Assembly (NCBI GenBank): GCA_036924085.1
Contig: JAVGWX010000014.1
Location: 42,093,556 to 42,157,555, forward strand
Direction of reading: 5' to 3'
From: Ariolimax columbianus
Lineage: Eukaryota > Mollusca > Gastropoda > Stylommatophora > Arionidae
DNA: 64,000 bases
The notes below the pieces were generated by a model that saw only the letters and a list, made by a program, of their open reading frames with translations, was not told the origin of the DNA and did no database searches. The position numbers and the translations under genes are program-made. Positions 23,191 through 34,986 of the stretch are shown here, piece by piece (within the stretch, counting starts at the first letter, position 1; each line of letters begins with the position of its first letter).

Positions 23191-24225
23191 CTTACAGATG
23201 GATAGTATCAGAAGTTTACCTTAATTGGTTCCGTAGTCTCTATCTGAGAAGGAAAGAATAGTCCCATATATACATGGTTGCATGTTGCACAATCGTCTTA
23301 AGAGAGTTGTGTTCACGACCAAATTGTATGAAACAAATTACTACATAAACCACCAGTGCTAGACACACAAAATGCTTTGCTGCAAGATTCAACAGTGGTG
23401 GTACCCTATACTCCGACTGGAGTATAGAAGTAACTAGAACAAGACAAGAAGTATATATCTACAAGTAAGAGCGCGTGACGAATCACAAGTGAACTTCTCA
23501 GTGACGAGTGCACATGCTGTGCCCAGCTAGGCTCATTTTCATACTAGCCTATTTGTCCGTTCTGACACATACTGAAATTAAACAGACAAACCAGCATATT
23601 GAAAATGTGAGTTGTCTGGAGTTATGTATACTCGTCACTACGTTTTAGCGGAGAGGCATGAACACTGAATAACAAAATGGGATAGATAATCAAAGCTTTC
23701 GAAATGTGAATATCTAGAAGTTTGTGTAGCATTCTTAGAAAGATAAGAAAACACATGTGAAGGTGTTGAACAAGTTGGGAAGGGGGGTGTTGGGCTAATT
23801 AATGACCGAAATCAACGTTTCTGACAGTTAAGTTATTTTGATCAATATAACATGTCATACCTCCTTGTTAAAAACCATACTGAACGGTAGGGTGGAAAGC
23901 AGTTGTTCAAGAGGTAGACAATTTTTTAAGTGAATGAATAGCATCAGGAGATAAACTTGGCAAAGACTGGCAGATTGCACCATTACGGTAAGAGGTAGAG
24001 TACACAGAAGATCCTTTGCATCAGCCCTTCAATGCGGAGATGGCACCTCAGCTGAGCAACATGTGTGCATCTATCTTTTTCATGTGTTTATCTCTTCTCC
24101 CATCCTGTGTTAGCTTACAGTTACATTGTCTCTGATGAAGACGTTTTAGTCGTAACGTAAATGTCGTTCCTGCTTTAGTTCCCGCTCGGAATGTGAACCG
24201 TACATTTCAGGTCAGATCAGATCAT
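23191..24225. other. No gene recognised
   Basis: Unique sequence for about 1 kb. A TCTGATGAAGACGTTTTAG motif near 24131 resembles a short motif common in dispersed repeat tails, but no second copy was found. Confidence 0.3.
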
Positions 24226-25410
24226 CCGTAACCAGTGAGGTCGTTGGGGCACACACTAAGACATCCTCACAACTCCTCGCCACCCTTCTCTGTCAGCCAT
24301 CGCTCCCTGTGGCTCTTCTGGTCGGAGATTGGTCAGCTGTTTTATGTTGTCCTCCCACCTCTTTTTGGAACGGCCTATTCGTTGTCTGCCTTGCACCTTT
24401 CCGTGGAGGATTGTATTTGCAAGACCATTTGATCTCGATATGTGACCGTACCAAGCGAGTTTCCTTCTTTTGACAGTTGTCAATAGGTGTTCAGATAATC
24501 CTATTATTATGTAATTCTTTCTAGTATTTCCTTTTTTGTAACTCGATCTTTGTACGTGACGTTTAAAAGTCTTTGGAAACATCTCATCTCCAAGGCCTGT
24601 ATCCTCCGCTGTCGGTCAGATGTAATTGTCCATGCCTCACAAGCACAGCAGAATATTGACAGGACCAATGTACGCATTAATCTGATTTTCGTGCATAGTG
24701 CTAATCGTTTATCTTGTCAGATTTAGTTAAGCCGTGCAAGCGCCGTTAATGTCCGTGCTATTCTGGCCAACACTTCACATTTTGATCCTTCATCACTGAC
24801 AATCGAACTCAGATATGTAAAACTGTCAACCACTTCGAGTTCCTAGCCATTAGCTTTTATCCTACCGTTGAAGCCCGTGGCGTTGTTGGTCATTAATGTT
24901 GTCTTTCCAGCGTTTATCTCCATACCATAGTCAAGAGCTGTTTCATCGAGCCTTCTGACCCATTCCTGTAGTTCTGCTTCTGTGCCCGCCAACCCGCTGA
25001 TGTCATCTGCAAAACGAAAGTTGGTAATCGTTTGGCCCCCCTATTTTGACAGTACCAACGTGATCTCCAAGTTCCTCACTCAAAATTCCCTCAAAGAATA
25101 TTGACAAGTGTTGGGAAGAGTGGACAATCCTGTCTCAAACCGACTGATGTGCTGAGCCAGTGTCCGCGCCTGCCATCAACAAGAACTGCACTGGACGTCT
25201 TGTCATACGGGTGTTCAAGGACCTTTATAATATTCCCCGTTGATTTTATACATTCTCATGGTTACCCACAGCGCTTTATGCCATACCTCATCAAACACCT
25301 TCATGAAATCAACAAACACATGATACCATTTTTTGCTCTTTTCTAGATGTTTCTCGCTTAGCAGCCTTAAGTTAAATATCTGTTGTGTAGGTCATAAACA
25401 TCAACAGGTT
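24226..25410 (-). mobile_element. Decayed LINE reverse transcriptase, family R1
   Basis: Reading from 25400 down, broken frames give RT blocks (FRFADDISGLAG, with the catalytic ADD), then YGMEINAGKTTLMTNN, a FTYL segment, RIARTLTALARL, QDKRLAL, KIRLMRTLVLSIF and ACEAWTITSDRQRR. The frame at 24256-24582 finishes with LAWYGHISRSNGLANTI and an Arg/Gly/Lys tail ending DREGWRGVV. The same family and strand occur at 40805-42045. Several stops (for example before ELEV and in the thumb) make it dead. No endonuclease part is present. Confidence 0.82.
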
Positions 25411-25539
25411 AATCTTCTACTTCTTCTCTGCCTTCTTCATCTACTTCTTCTTCTCTTTATTGTCTTTGTCTTCATCTTCTCGTTCTCCATGATTTTTAAA
25501 CAGAAACATTAAAAATCATGCTGGATTGAGACCCGTGGG
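25411..25539. repeat. CTT-rich microsatellite
   Basis: Short CTTCTTC tracts at 25425-25485, followed by unassigned sequence. Confidence 0.5.
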
Positions 25540-25985
25540 GAGAAGTGTACATCTTTGCCTATTTGGGAAGCATAATTGACACATTTTTACAAATGGTACA
25601 AATACAAATGTAAGGACCAGCATTGTAAAGGAAAGAGAGATATTCCTGACACTAAATAAGAACAATCAAGATTTACACCAAAGCTAGAATATGGTGTGCC
25701 AGTCTTAAGTCGGTGGTGCCGTTTGAAGGGGGGCCATATAAAACGACCAAGACCATACAACAAAGACTCCAGTCCTTCGTTAAGAGATGCCTAGGAAAAA
25801 TAATTGGTATAAAGTAACAGGACATGGTGAGAATTTAATACCAACAGGAAAGAAGCCAATACTAGCCAATGAAACAACAAATTAAGCAAAAAAAATGGCC
25901 CAGAATACGGCATACGCTACCGAAGACATCGTCTAACATAGCCAGATTGTATAACGTGGCATCCATATAGAGAAGTGTGAGATAT
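25540..25985 (+). mobile_element. Decayed RTE-like LINE thumb and C-terminus
   Basis: Frames broken by stops give FAYLGSIID (thumb), STKLRIYTKARIW, GGTIKTTKTIQQRLQSFVKR and CLRKIIGIK, then a KKWPRIRHTLPK-type tail. This order is typical of RTE-type RT C-termini. The piece is cut at both ends. Confidence 0.72.
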
Positions 25986-26734
25986 GTAGAAACAAACATA
26001 CATGGAGATCTATTTGATTAACCTTTGAAGTCAAATTCTCTAGATGAATGTTGATGTATTGAAGACGTATTCAATGTTTCCAAACAGCTGTGTGTGGATT
26101 CGTCTCCGTGGTTTAGTAATCAGATCGCAATTGGCTAAACATATAACAGTTGTTACGATATGTTTGGACTGTCTGCCTTGTTTGCTCGCTTACACACATG
26201 GGTGATAGAGTCTGGGTATTCAATCCAGAGACTGTTGTTGAAATCTACTGTCCTCTATTGCCAGCAGAATTCTTCAGCCCAGTATAAGTCTGCCTCTCCC
26301 AGCACAACCTCTTATGGTGTTTCACGCCTGATTAATGTAAATCTTTCTAAGGATATCCATTTCTTCTTTTCCCCTGCATTTTATTTTCTAGTACTTCCAG
26401 TAGTAAGCACCAATCGCTGGGCGGCCACTTGCTACGAAGATCAGACATCAGTATCGTACCTCAGAAACAACAACATGACCACGGGGACGGCCACAAAGAG
26501 CTGATCTGACTCCCTTCCAACCAGCAAAAGCATTTATCATGCCACCGATGGCGATTCATTACCCACCGGTCCATCACGGCACAGGACAGAGACCGTTGGA
26601 AGAGAAGTTGGAACCATCAACGATGTAATTGTCACATCCAGTGATCAAGTAATCCGTCACGCAGGTACAATTGCGTATAGATACGTAGGCAGGTAGGCAG
26701 TTCTCTAACACGATGACTTGTTGAGACCTAGACT
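25986..26734. other. No feature recognised
   Basis: An open frame at 26160-26504 has no identifiable domain. It is not called as a gene. Confidence 0.3.
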
Positions 26735-27850
26735 GCTTGCAATGTTGTTGTTACGTATCCAGCAGCATCTGGGATCTCGTCCTTTGGCCCAATGTCATGT
26801 AATGCTATCTGCACGTGTTTATCAATTGTTGTCTAGTGCCATATAGAGTATTCCATGTATCTGGCCACGGAGGAAGAAGCATTTCCCTAAAATCGTTGAG
26901 CGCTGAGTACTCTAAGAGATGATGACCAACGGTTTCATATGGGTGTGGTTGGATTCTGTTCAGGTGTTTGTTTAGTGGGATGTGTTGGGTTCTCAGTCGG
27001 GAAATGGTGCTCTGATCATTCCTTGTTAGTTGAATTACACTGGCATTTTGACTGGGGCTTGCCATATTTCTGTAGACTTCCCTTCCCGTGTTTCCAATGG
27101 CCCATCTGTTCAGCCAAGTCTCTTTGTTTGCTGATCTTATGAACTGTTTGACTGTTTGTACAGTTGTTTCTGTGTGCGCCTAATCTTATCTTGAACCCTC
27201 CTTTGCTAGTATGTCTGCCTTGTCATTGCCAGATGGGTTTGAGTATCCAGGTATCCACAACAGAACTATTTTGCCAGCAATGGAAATGATAATGTGGTAA
27301 ATGTCTAGAGATATTTAGAAAAGGTCAAGTCTACAATGACCAGCAACTTCTAATGCTTGAAAATCTTATATTGAGTATGTGAAAATAACAGTGTTTTATG
27401 CCTTTGAAGGAAATGCATCAAAAACTATCCTCAGATGTTACAAATCGGCTTCAATTGCAGTGATCTTGGTTTCATAGTTTTAGCAAACCTCCCCGCAAGC
27501 ATTATACATTTTATCAGAGGATCCGTCAGGGTATTTTATATACACTCCATAACCTACTTTGATGGTGGCTTTAAACTCCGATCCATCAGTATATCCATGT
27601 ATCCATTCATAGGGACAGGCATCAATAGTTCTTTGAGCTGCTCGAATGAGAGCACTTGGATCTGAACTTTTGATTGTATCATCTATTAATTTTGCCTACA
27701 TTTCTGGTGTTTTAAGGAAAGCTTGTGGTAATATAACTTTTACTACTTTCTGTAACTCCTGTTTTCTCTCTGGTAGATGGTATCTGTCTTTGATTTCACT
27801 AACATGGTGAATTACACACTTTTGTTTAATTCTGCTTTTAGGCTGCCAGT
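26735..27850 (-). mobile_element. Decayed RNase H LINE 3' part, second family
   Basis: Read on the - strand, a linker (LPERKQELQKVVKVILPQAF) precedes RNase H. GYTDGSEFKATIK holds the first catalytic Asp at about 27585, followed by GYGVYIKYPDGS, TAIEADL (Glu position), and WIPGYSNPSGNDKADILAKEG (final block). The tail is at 26805-27065 (SRLRTQHIPLNKHLNRI, HHLLEYSALNDFREMLLPP, TWNTLYGTRQQLINTCR). It is a distinct family from the GAA-tailed LINE, since its tail sequence differs. Frameshifts separate the blocks. Confidence 0.8.
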
Positions 27851-28665
27851 TTTCCACAGGTACTCTGTTGGGAGACTGTATGCAATAAGGATGATGCCTT
27901 TCCGATTTTACCTAATTAGGTTGTTATGTGGACGACCGTGGAAGTGGGGCCATGATGAAGAGGGGAGGATAATTGTCCATATCGGCGTCCATTGCCTGCT
28001 TTAAGACTGCGTGGGAAATGTCGTTGCCGGCAAGGCGGTTCCCATATTTAAAGATGACCAAACGACGACGGCTTAGCACGGTAAACAAGGAACATGCATA
28101 AGAAAGGCAGTTACATAGGAAACAGTGATGCTGGGGATGAAGTGTAAGAATCGTTAATCTAATATGCCTCACCGTTATTATGTCTTGCGATGACCAATTC
28201 GCTGCCTCTCTGCTTGCTTTTCTTTCCTCAACCAGGTACCATTTTATAGCCAAGTTTCGATTAACTTGATCGAACGCCATACCTTTGCCGCAACAAGCAA
28301 GCGAGTTACAACTCAGTTACTCAAAAGTTACGAGCACACATCACTTCTTTAATATCTGCAATAAAATGATGCGTATAACGGAATTACCTACTGAACGATA
28401 GACTCACATGCGTTCTCTGAGATGATGTTTACGACAATGCGAGCTGATGACAGGTGAGCGCAAGAACGTGATACTCGCAGATTTAGATACGTGAACTACA
28501 TGCTGGCTGTTGAGATAGATGTGTGTGGAAGTGAAGGTGGAGATGGTAGATGTAGGGGGTAATTTGAGTGTCAGGGAAAAAAAAAGAGAACCGTAAGGCA
28601 CGTCCTAAAAACAGAAATTTCTTTCGTGGGTGTTTTTATAGATTATGTTGTTAAATATAGAGAGA
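27851..28665. other. Unassigned sequence
   Basis: A - strand frame at 27924-28280 (118 codons) is not recognised. It lies upstream of the RNase H LINE and could be part of it, but no motif supports this. Confidence 0.3.
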
Positions 28666-28670
28666 TTGAG

Positions 28671-28892
28671 GACGGAGGAAGAAGACAGATTGAACGATGG
28701 TAGTTGTAAGAAAGAATGAAACGACAGTAGATTTAAGTGTTATAAACGGAGGAAGAAGACAGATTGAACGATGGTAGTTGTAAGAAAGAATGAATCGACA
28801 GTAGATTTAAGTGTTATAAACGGAGGAAGAAGACAGATTGAACGATGGTAGTTGTAAGAAAGAATGAAACGACAGTATATTTAAGTGTTATA
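28671..28892. repeat. 74-bp tandem repeat, three copies
   Basis: Three near-identical 74-bp units contain CGGAGGAAGAAGACAGATTG and TAGTTGTAAGAAAGAATGAA. Confidence 0.93.
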
Positions 28893-28989
28893 AATGCCCT
28901 AATTTAAACGAAAGGATTTGGTGTGGTGTTGAAATGGACGTTACTCGTCAATAAAGGTAAACCATCTAATTAAGAACAAGAGGTAGAGG

Positions 28990-29746
28990 GAATGTCAGAT
29001 TGATTTGGAAAGAAAGAGAGAGAGAGAGATAGAGAGAGAGAGAGACAGAAAGAGAGAGAGATAGAAAGAGGGGGAGAGAGCGAAGCAAATGTCAGAACGA
29101 TTTAGTTACTTAAAGAGATAGTTTTCCAGAGTGGTTTAGTGAACCGGAGTGTAAGACATATAGAGTGTCAGAGAGATTTAGAGAGTGTCTGTCAAGTTGA
29201 TTTAAAGAAGGGAGTGTTCAAGAGAGAGAGCGATAGAGAGAGAGTAAGCGAGAGACAGAGAGAAAGTGTTAGCCAGGCTTAGAGCGTGTATCAAGTGATT
29301 TTGAGAAACAGTGTTAGAGAGAAAGAATGTGTCAGAAAGATTTGGAGAAAGAGAAAGTGTGTAAGACAGATTTAGAGTGTATTTCATCAAGGTGATTTAA
29401 AGAGATAGAGTGAGAGAGAGAAAAAGCGCGTCAAAAAGATTTTGAAGGAGAGAGTGTGTGCCAGAATAATTTAAAGAAACAGAGTGAAAGAGAGAGGAGT
29501 GTGTGTTAGAGAGATTTAGATATAGTGTGCGAGAGTGACTTAGCAATAGAGTGAGTGTATGAGTCAGAGTTTTAGAGAAAGCGTGCTAGAGTGATTTAGC
29601 GATATAGAGTGTCAGAAAGATGTAAAAAGAGTATGTTACATAATGCTTTAGAAAGAGATAAGGCTAGAATGATTTAAAGAAAGAGACTGTCAAAGTGATT
29701 CATACATTATGAGTTAGAGTGATTTATAAATTGTGCCAGAGTGATT

Positions 29747-29786
<40 letters not shown>

Positions 29787-30441
29787 GTGTGTGTATGTGT
29801 GTGTGTGTGTGTGTGTGCCAGAGTGATTTAGCAATTGAGTGCCTGATTTAGATAGAGAATATGGCAGAGTGATTTAGAAATTGAGTGCCTGGTTTAGATA
29901 GAGAATATGGCAGAGTGATTTAGAAATTGAGTGCCTGGTTTAGATAGAGAATATGGCAGAGTGATTTAGAAATTGAGTGCCTGGTTTAGATAGAGAATAT
30001 GGCAGAGTGATTTAGCAATTGAGTGCCTGATTTAGATAGAGAATATGGCAGAGTGATTTAGAAATTGAGTGCCTGGTTTAGATAGAGAATATGGCAGAGT
30101 GATTTAGAAATTGATTGTGTCAAAGATAACAAGAGTGTAGCAACGTTATTTAAATATAGAATAACTGAGCGATTTATATATACAGTGTCATTTAGATATC
30201 ATTTGTCATAGTGGTTAAAAGTGAAAAAGTTACAATGAGAGAGAGAGAGAGAGAGTAAGAGAGAGCGAGAGACAGAGGGCATTATAGAGTATGTCAGAGT
30301 AATTGATTTATAGAGAAAAAAGTACCAATAAACGCAGATACAGACATGAAGAGAGCCAGAATATCAGAATGATTTATGAAGAGAGTGTCAACATGATTAA
30401 AGAGAAAAAGTGGCAACGTGATTTAGACAGAAATATAAAGA

Positions 30442-30479
<38 letters not shown>

Positions 30480-30535
30480 AAGAGAGAGAGAGAAGGAGAG
30501 AAATAGAGAAGGCGCTTTAGAGTGATTTGTAACGA
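28990..30535. repeat. GA-rich satellite with AGTGATTTAG motif, left part
   Basis: GAGA tracts alternate with GTCAGAGTGATTTAGAGA-like units at irregular spacing. It includes a pure (GA)n run at 29751-29784 and a (GT)n run at 29786-29817. Similar sequence resumes at 39989, on the far side of the retrotransposon nest. Confidence 0.82.
29821..30115. repeat. 46-bp tandem array inside the GA-rich satellite
   Basis: Six to seven 46-bp units of GAGTGATTTAG(A/C)AATTGAG with TGCCTG(G/A)TTTAGATAGAG and AATATGGCA. They are much more uniform than the surrounding satellite, so they are a recent local amplification. Confidence 0.92.
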
Positions 30536-30540
30536 TAATA

Positions 30541-31132
30541 TTATAGTTGGAGCTTTAAAAGAGCAGACAAAACAGTTTACAATGCTCACAGAGTAACATA
30601 ATGAGACTATAAACACCCACCAAAAGATAGTACGGAATATAGCAGAAGAGCTAAATATGGCAATCCTGAGGGCCGCTAAATAATATATACCTAGGTGAGC
30701 AAGGATCATTTACAAACCGTATTGGATAAAAGAGGTACAAAGACTGGATGAAGAACTGAGCTCCTTCAGAGAAATAGGAGAGGAGAAAAAAACACAGACA
30801 GTAATATAGCCTTCAATAAGGCATCTGTCAGATACAGAAATGAGGTAAAGAAAGTTGCAAAGCAGAGCTAATAAGAAATAAAAGGTTCGATTTGGACAAA
30901 GACAGCAATAAACTTTGAAAACTGGCTAAAGTCCTGCATGATGAAAATAGGAGCCGACAACCAATAATTAAAAAAAAGGACAATCAAAACATGCACAAGG
31001 GCGGAAGAGCAGTAAACACCTGTGAGAGACAATATGCAAGTATTAGCCAGGTGAATATATCAAAGGCCAGACTGTAGAAGGTCAGAAAAGACATGGATTA
31101 TTGAATATGCTCTTAATGGCAAGAGAGCATCT
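30541..31132 (+). mobile_element. Oldest LINE of the nest, part 1 (endonuclease end, linker)
   Basis: Broken frames match the young copy at 31402-34974 in order: SFKRADK at 30556 (young copy YKRADWD), the KPYWIKEVQRLDEEL segment at 30709 (young copy KPYCNDELQKVED), then SVRYRNEVKK, and GRAVNT with QYASISQVNIS (young copy KAANAFVDHYAKANHIEV). It breaks off at 31132 within a MAREHL segment. The element resumes at about 35640 with MASKEHLTS, so the piece between is an insertion. Confidence 0.75.
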
Positions 31133-31389
31133 TAGTTTTTAGTTCGACCAGTTCTTCGTCAAGAAGTGGTCGCCCTTGAGCGGGTCCCAACTCAGAATCC
31201 AATCATTTCTGTCGCGGGCGCGTGTCGTCCAGTGTCATAGTAGTCTGTCTGTTGTGGGGTCGTGAATGTTGTATTTTTCTAGTTAATCTCGCCAACGAGT
31301 TCAGGTGGGGGGGGGTTGTCCCCAAAGTCTTTTCACATGGTCGTTATGGTTATCCATCTTTCATCTTGTCTTCTGGATATATGACCAGC
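31133..31389 (-). mobile_element. RTE-like LINE, 3' part (second layer of the nest)
   Basis: On the - strand the frames after the insertion point read WAGH, then a DERWIT-like segment, KDFGDNPP, and ARDRNDWILSWDPL, the typical end of RTE-type ORFs. It joins seamlessly to the RT part ending at 34975-34987: reading ...HSKHCW from that side continues as ...KHCWAGH on this side. The piece shows several stops. Confidence 0.8.
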
Positions 31390-31401
31390 CCAGCAGTGTT
31401 T
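31390..31401. repeat. 12-bp target-site duplication, left copy
   Basis: CCAGCAGTGTTT is identical to 34975-34986 and directly abuts the CTT (GAA complement) tail of the young LINE. Confidence 0.93.
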
Positions 31402-34400
31402 CTTCTTCTTCTTCTTCTGCGTACACAGTCAGACAGTAACCATTATTTTCTCGAAAAAAGCGGCGGTCATCCTGAGACTCTCGCCACTACCATAGAGCTT
31501 GTCTTGCAGTTCCACTGGCAATGGCCACATCTGCTCTCTCTGATCCTCGTATGTCGGGCAGTTCTGCAGCAGATGTTCAGTGGTCATTTTACCAGTACCG
31601 CACGGTCATTCGTCGGTACACCCTATCTTCAATTTGTTGAAGAGGTGGTACCTCAGTCTGTTGTGGCCAGTGCGAAGTCTGAAGACAACGACCTGCTCTC
31701 TTCGATTCAACTGGTAATAGGCATCGTTTTTGGTGTAACCAGTATGTTCGGTTTCCCATTTGGACATGTACCTGGCTTTGATAAGCCGTTTTGACTCTTC
31801 GTACGTCATACTGGTATCTATTTGTGGTAGCCTTGCACCTTCTTTTGCCAGTCTGTCTGCCTCCTCGTTGCCTTGGATGTTGCAGTGTGACGGAACCCAC
31901 TGTACCACTACCCTTTTTGGTGCGGACTGTTGGCACAGTTTGCAGAGTGCTGCTCTTAAGTCATTAAGCTCAGTATTTTTCTGGCTTTTTAGCGCTGTGA
32001 CTACTTCGAGAGCATCTGTCAGCAGGACTATATGGCTCTCATTTTCACTGTGTGTTACCATTTCTTCCACTGCCGCCCTCAGTGCCTCTGCCTCTGCTCT
32101 GAAATTGCTCGTGTACTTACCAGTAGCGAATGACAGTGTTATTTTTCTGCCATTTGGTAGGTTCAGGAATGCTCCTGCCCCTCCGTTCTGTGTAGTGTTT
32201 GTTACAGAACCGTCGGTGTATGCATGGGTCCAGTCCATGCTTGGGTAGCTTTTCGTTATGAAGCTTAGGGTAGTGTCTCTCCTTTCTTTTTCACTCTGGC
32301 AGTTTTTGTTTGCAATACCTGGTATATTTTCTACCACCTCTGGAAATATATCCTGCCTCCAAGTAGGTTTTCGTACAGTAGTGATGGGTTTTGGTGTTGC
32401 TAGTGCGTTTATGGGATCTTCGTGCATCTTTGCTTTGGCTATTTCTGCAAAGTTTCTCCGCTTTAGTTTCCCGTTTCCCAAATTGTTTAGTCTCTGGTAC
32501 ATTGGATGGTCCGTCAGTCTTCGGAGTTTCTCTGACTGCAGCTGGGCTCTGCAGTCTCTTTTATCGGTCATGGATTGCAGTTTTGTAATCTTTTCAAGTT
32601 CTACAATTGGCGTTGACTTCATGCCACCTGTTATAATTCTCATGGCTTGGTTTTGAAGTTTGTTAACTTTATCGAAGTTCGCCTTCGCTGCTGTTGTCCA
32701 TGCCGCAATGCCATACTCGAGAACTGGTCTCACTCTTCCAGTGTACAGTTTCTTTAGTATGCCTTCGTCTGCTCCCCAGCTTGTGCCAGCAAGCTTCCTC
32801 ATGATCGCCATTCTTTCTCTGGCTTTCATTCGGTTTCTCTCAATCTGACTTTTCCATGTCATGCGCCGATCAAATGTGACTCCCAGATAGGATGGGTTGT
32901 CGTTTGGCTGTAGGATTTTGCCATTTAGGCTTAATTTGGTACTTTGGGGTTTTAATGAGAGCGAGAATATTGTGCACGTGGTTTTCTCCTCGTTTATTTT
33001 GACCAGCCATGAGTTCGCCCACTCTTCCAGCGATGTTAGGGCCGTTTGCATCCGATTTCTTGCTATGGTGAGTTTCTTTTCAGAGGTCCACATAGCCAGA
33101 TCGTCTGCAGACATTGAGCTATGGACTCTTCTTGGTATATTCTCTGTAATATCGTTTATATATACCAGGAAGAGTGTGGGTGACAATACTCCCCCTTGGG
33201 GTACTCCCTGCTCGAGTGTCACCTTTTTGCTCATCTGCCCTTGTACTTGGACTCTGGCCGTTCTTTGTTTGAGGTAGTGGTTGATCCACTTGTACATCTT
33301 CCCACAGACATCACTTCTTCTTAGCTTGACTCTAAGTCCATCCTTCCAGACTTTGTCAAATGCCTTTTCCAGATCCACCCAAACAGCTACTGTGTGTTTC
33401 TGTGCCTGGTAGGCATCTTCTATTTCCTGGGCTATGAGGAAGACCTGGTCCTCAGTGGATCTGTGCTGTCTAAAGCCGGCTTGCTGTGGAATTAGTATTC
33501 GTTTTTCTTCCAGATGCCACATCAGTCTGGTGTTTATCATCCGTTCCATCAGCTTACCGACACAGCTCAGTAGGCTTATGGGCCTGTATCCATTCGGATC
33601 TGTTTTGTCCTTTCCTGTTTTTGGTACTGGTACCAGTATTGCATCTTTCCATGCCTGGGGTACAATACCCCTTTTCCAGCTTTGGTTCAGGACTGATAGT
33701 AGTTTTTTCTTCGCTGTTTGGCCCAGCCCCATCAGCATTTCGTTTGTTATCCCGTCTTTTCCGGGAGATTTCCTTTTCTTTAGTGTTCTCATAGCCTCTT
33801 CCATTTCGCGCAATGTTAGTTTGGCCATCATGTGCTCTTCAGGAGCCGTATTTATGTTTTCGTGACCCTTTAGCTCTTCGCTAATGTCTGTATGCTTATC
33901 TGCAGGGACCTCGATGTGGTTTGCTTTGGCATAGTGATCGACAAAGGCGTTTGCGGCTTTCTTACCTGTGATCAAGTTCTCGCCCTACTTGATAGTAATT
34001 TGTTTATTTGACGGGGTTTCGTCATTCATGGCTCTGACTAGCTTCCATAGCTTGTTCCCTTCTTTGTCCAGGTTTAAACTTTCCGTTTTATTTTTCCAAC
34101 TTTCTCTTGCTGTTTGCTTGAGAGTGTGTTTGTACTGCGCCGTGGCGGCTTTGAGGGCGATGTTTGCCTCCATAGATTTTTCTCGATCTGCCATGTTCCT
34201 AGCATTTGTTACCGCATCTTCCACTTTCTGTAACTCATCATTACAGTAGGGCTTATAGTTTTTCCTAGCTCCTCTTGGGATGGTTTCAGTGGCGGCTTGC
34301 ATTATTGCCTTGCTAAGGCTCTCTACCATGGGCTTCATTTTGGTGTTTCGTGTGTTGATGGTTTCACACAGCCCATCTGTCAGGATTGCAAATCTGTCCC

Positions 34401-34974
34401 AGTCGGCTCGTTTGTAATTCCAACGTGGGAGCGGTTTTGTTTCCTGTGGGCCTACTTCCATGTCAATGGTTAGCCTGATCGGCCTGTGGTCGCTACCTGC
34501 CAGTTGGTTTAGCACCTGGCGGTCTATTTTATAGTGTATGTCCTGTGTGGAGAAGGCCAAATCTGGAGTCGAGGTGGTATGCCATGTTCTTGAATAGAAG
34601 CTAGGGCTATCCTCCGGCCTATTGATTAGGGAGAGATTTGCATCTATCTCCCAATCTTCCACTTCGTCACCTCTGCTGTCTGTGTCAGAGTATCCCCATC
34701 TCTCCGAGTGGCTGTTGAAATCTCCAACTACTATGCAGTTGGAGTCTCTGACCTCCATGCTCGAGAGCGATAGGTCTCTGTTTGGTGGTCCGTACAGATT
34801 GAAAATGCGGAGCTTCGTCTCTTGAGCCATTATGTCAACTCCTACAATTTCTGCTTGTCCGGTGTGATTGACAGGTACCGCGCTACTCGGTATGCTGTTT
34901 CTGGTCAGTATCAGGACCCCTCCTTTGTGGCCTTCTCTATCTAGACGGAAGGTCTGGTATCCTCTTATTGAGAA
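31402..34974 (-). mobile_element. Young 5'-truncated RNase H LINE with GAA tail
   Basis: The insertion is 3,573 bp with exact ends: a 12-bp direct duplication on both sides, a (GAA)n tail on the 3' side at 31402-31417, and a 5' end cut inside the endonuclease. Only about 27 bp separate the natural stop at 31429 from the duplication. Domain order is endonuclease, RT, RNase H and a Cys/His tail, as in jockey- or I-group LINEs; the exact clade is not settled. It landed in an RTE-like LINE on the same strand. Many open frames on the + strand across this interval are antisense shadows. Confidence 0.93.
31429..34974 (-). pseudogene. ORF2 polyprotein: endonuclease, RT, RNase H (nearly intact)
   Basis: One frame runs from 34974 to a natural stop at 31429, broken by only two nonsense codons. 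They are a TAG at 33985-33987 in the linker after the endonuclease and a TGA at 31606-31608, where the sister copy has Cys (DECPCGTG). The endonuclease shows GDFNSH (about 34725) and SDHRPI (about 34491), but its N-terminus with the first catalytic residues is lost. RT shows VDLEKAFDKVW, QGVPQGGVLSP and, at 33100-33111, SADD where Y/FADD is expected. RNase H shows YTDGS, FRAEAEAL, LLTDA and WVPSHCNIQGNEEAD, so the D-E-D and final Asp positions are present. The tail has CGTGK...EHLLQNC, a metal-binding-like pattern. The family makes DNA copies of its own RNA at a nicked target. This copy would not work, given the truncation, two stops and the altered ADD box. Confidence 0.92.
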
Positions 34975-34986
34975 CCAGCAGTGTTT
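34975..34986. repeat. 12-bp target-site duplication, right copy
   Basis: CCAGCAGTGTTT matches 31390-31401 exactly. In the frame of the interrupted RTE-like element it encodes KHCW. Confidence 0.93.

Noticed and set aside
27924..28280. Open frame of 118 codons on the - strand upstream of an RNase H LINE
   Set aside because: No motif was recognised and no alignment could be made to the LINE, so it is left as unassigned.
31606..34249. Many + strand frames of 60-190 codons across the young LINE
   Set aside because: They are antisense shadows of the LINE's ORF on the - strand and have no domain of their own.
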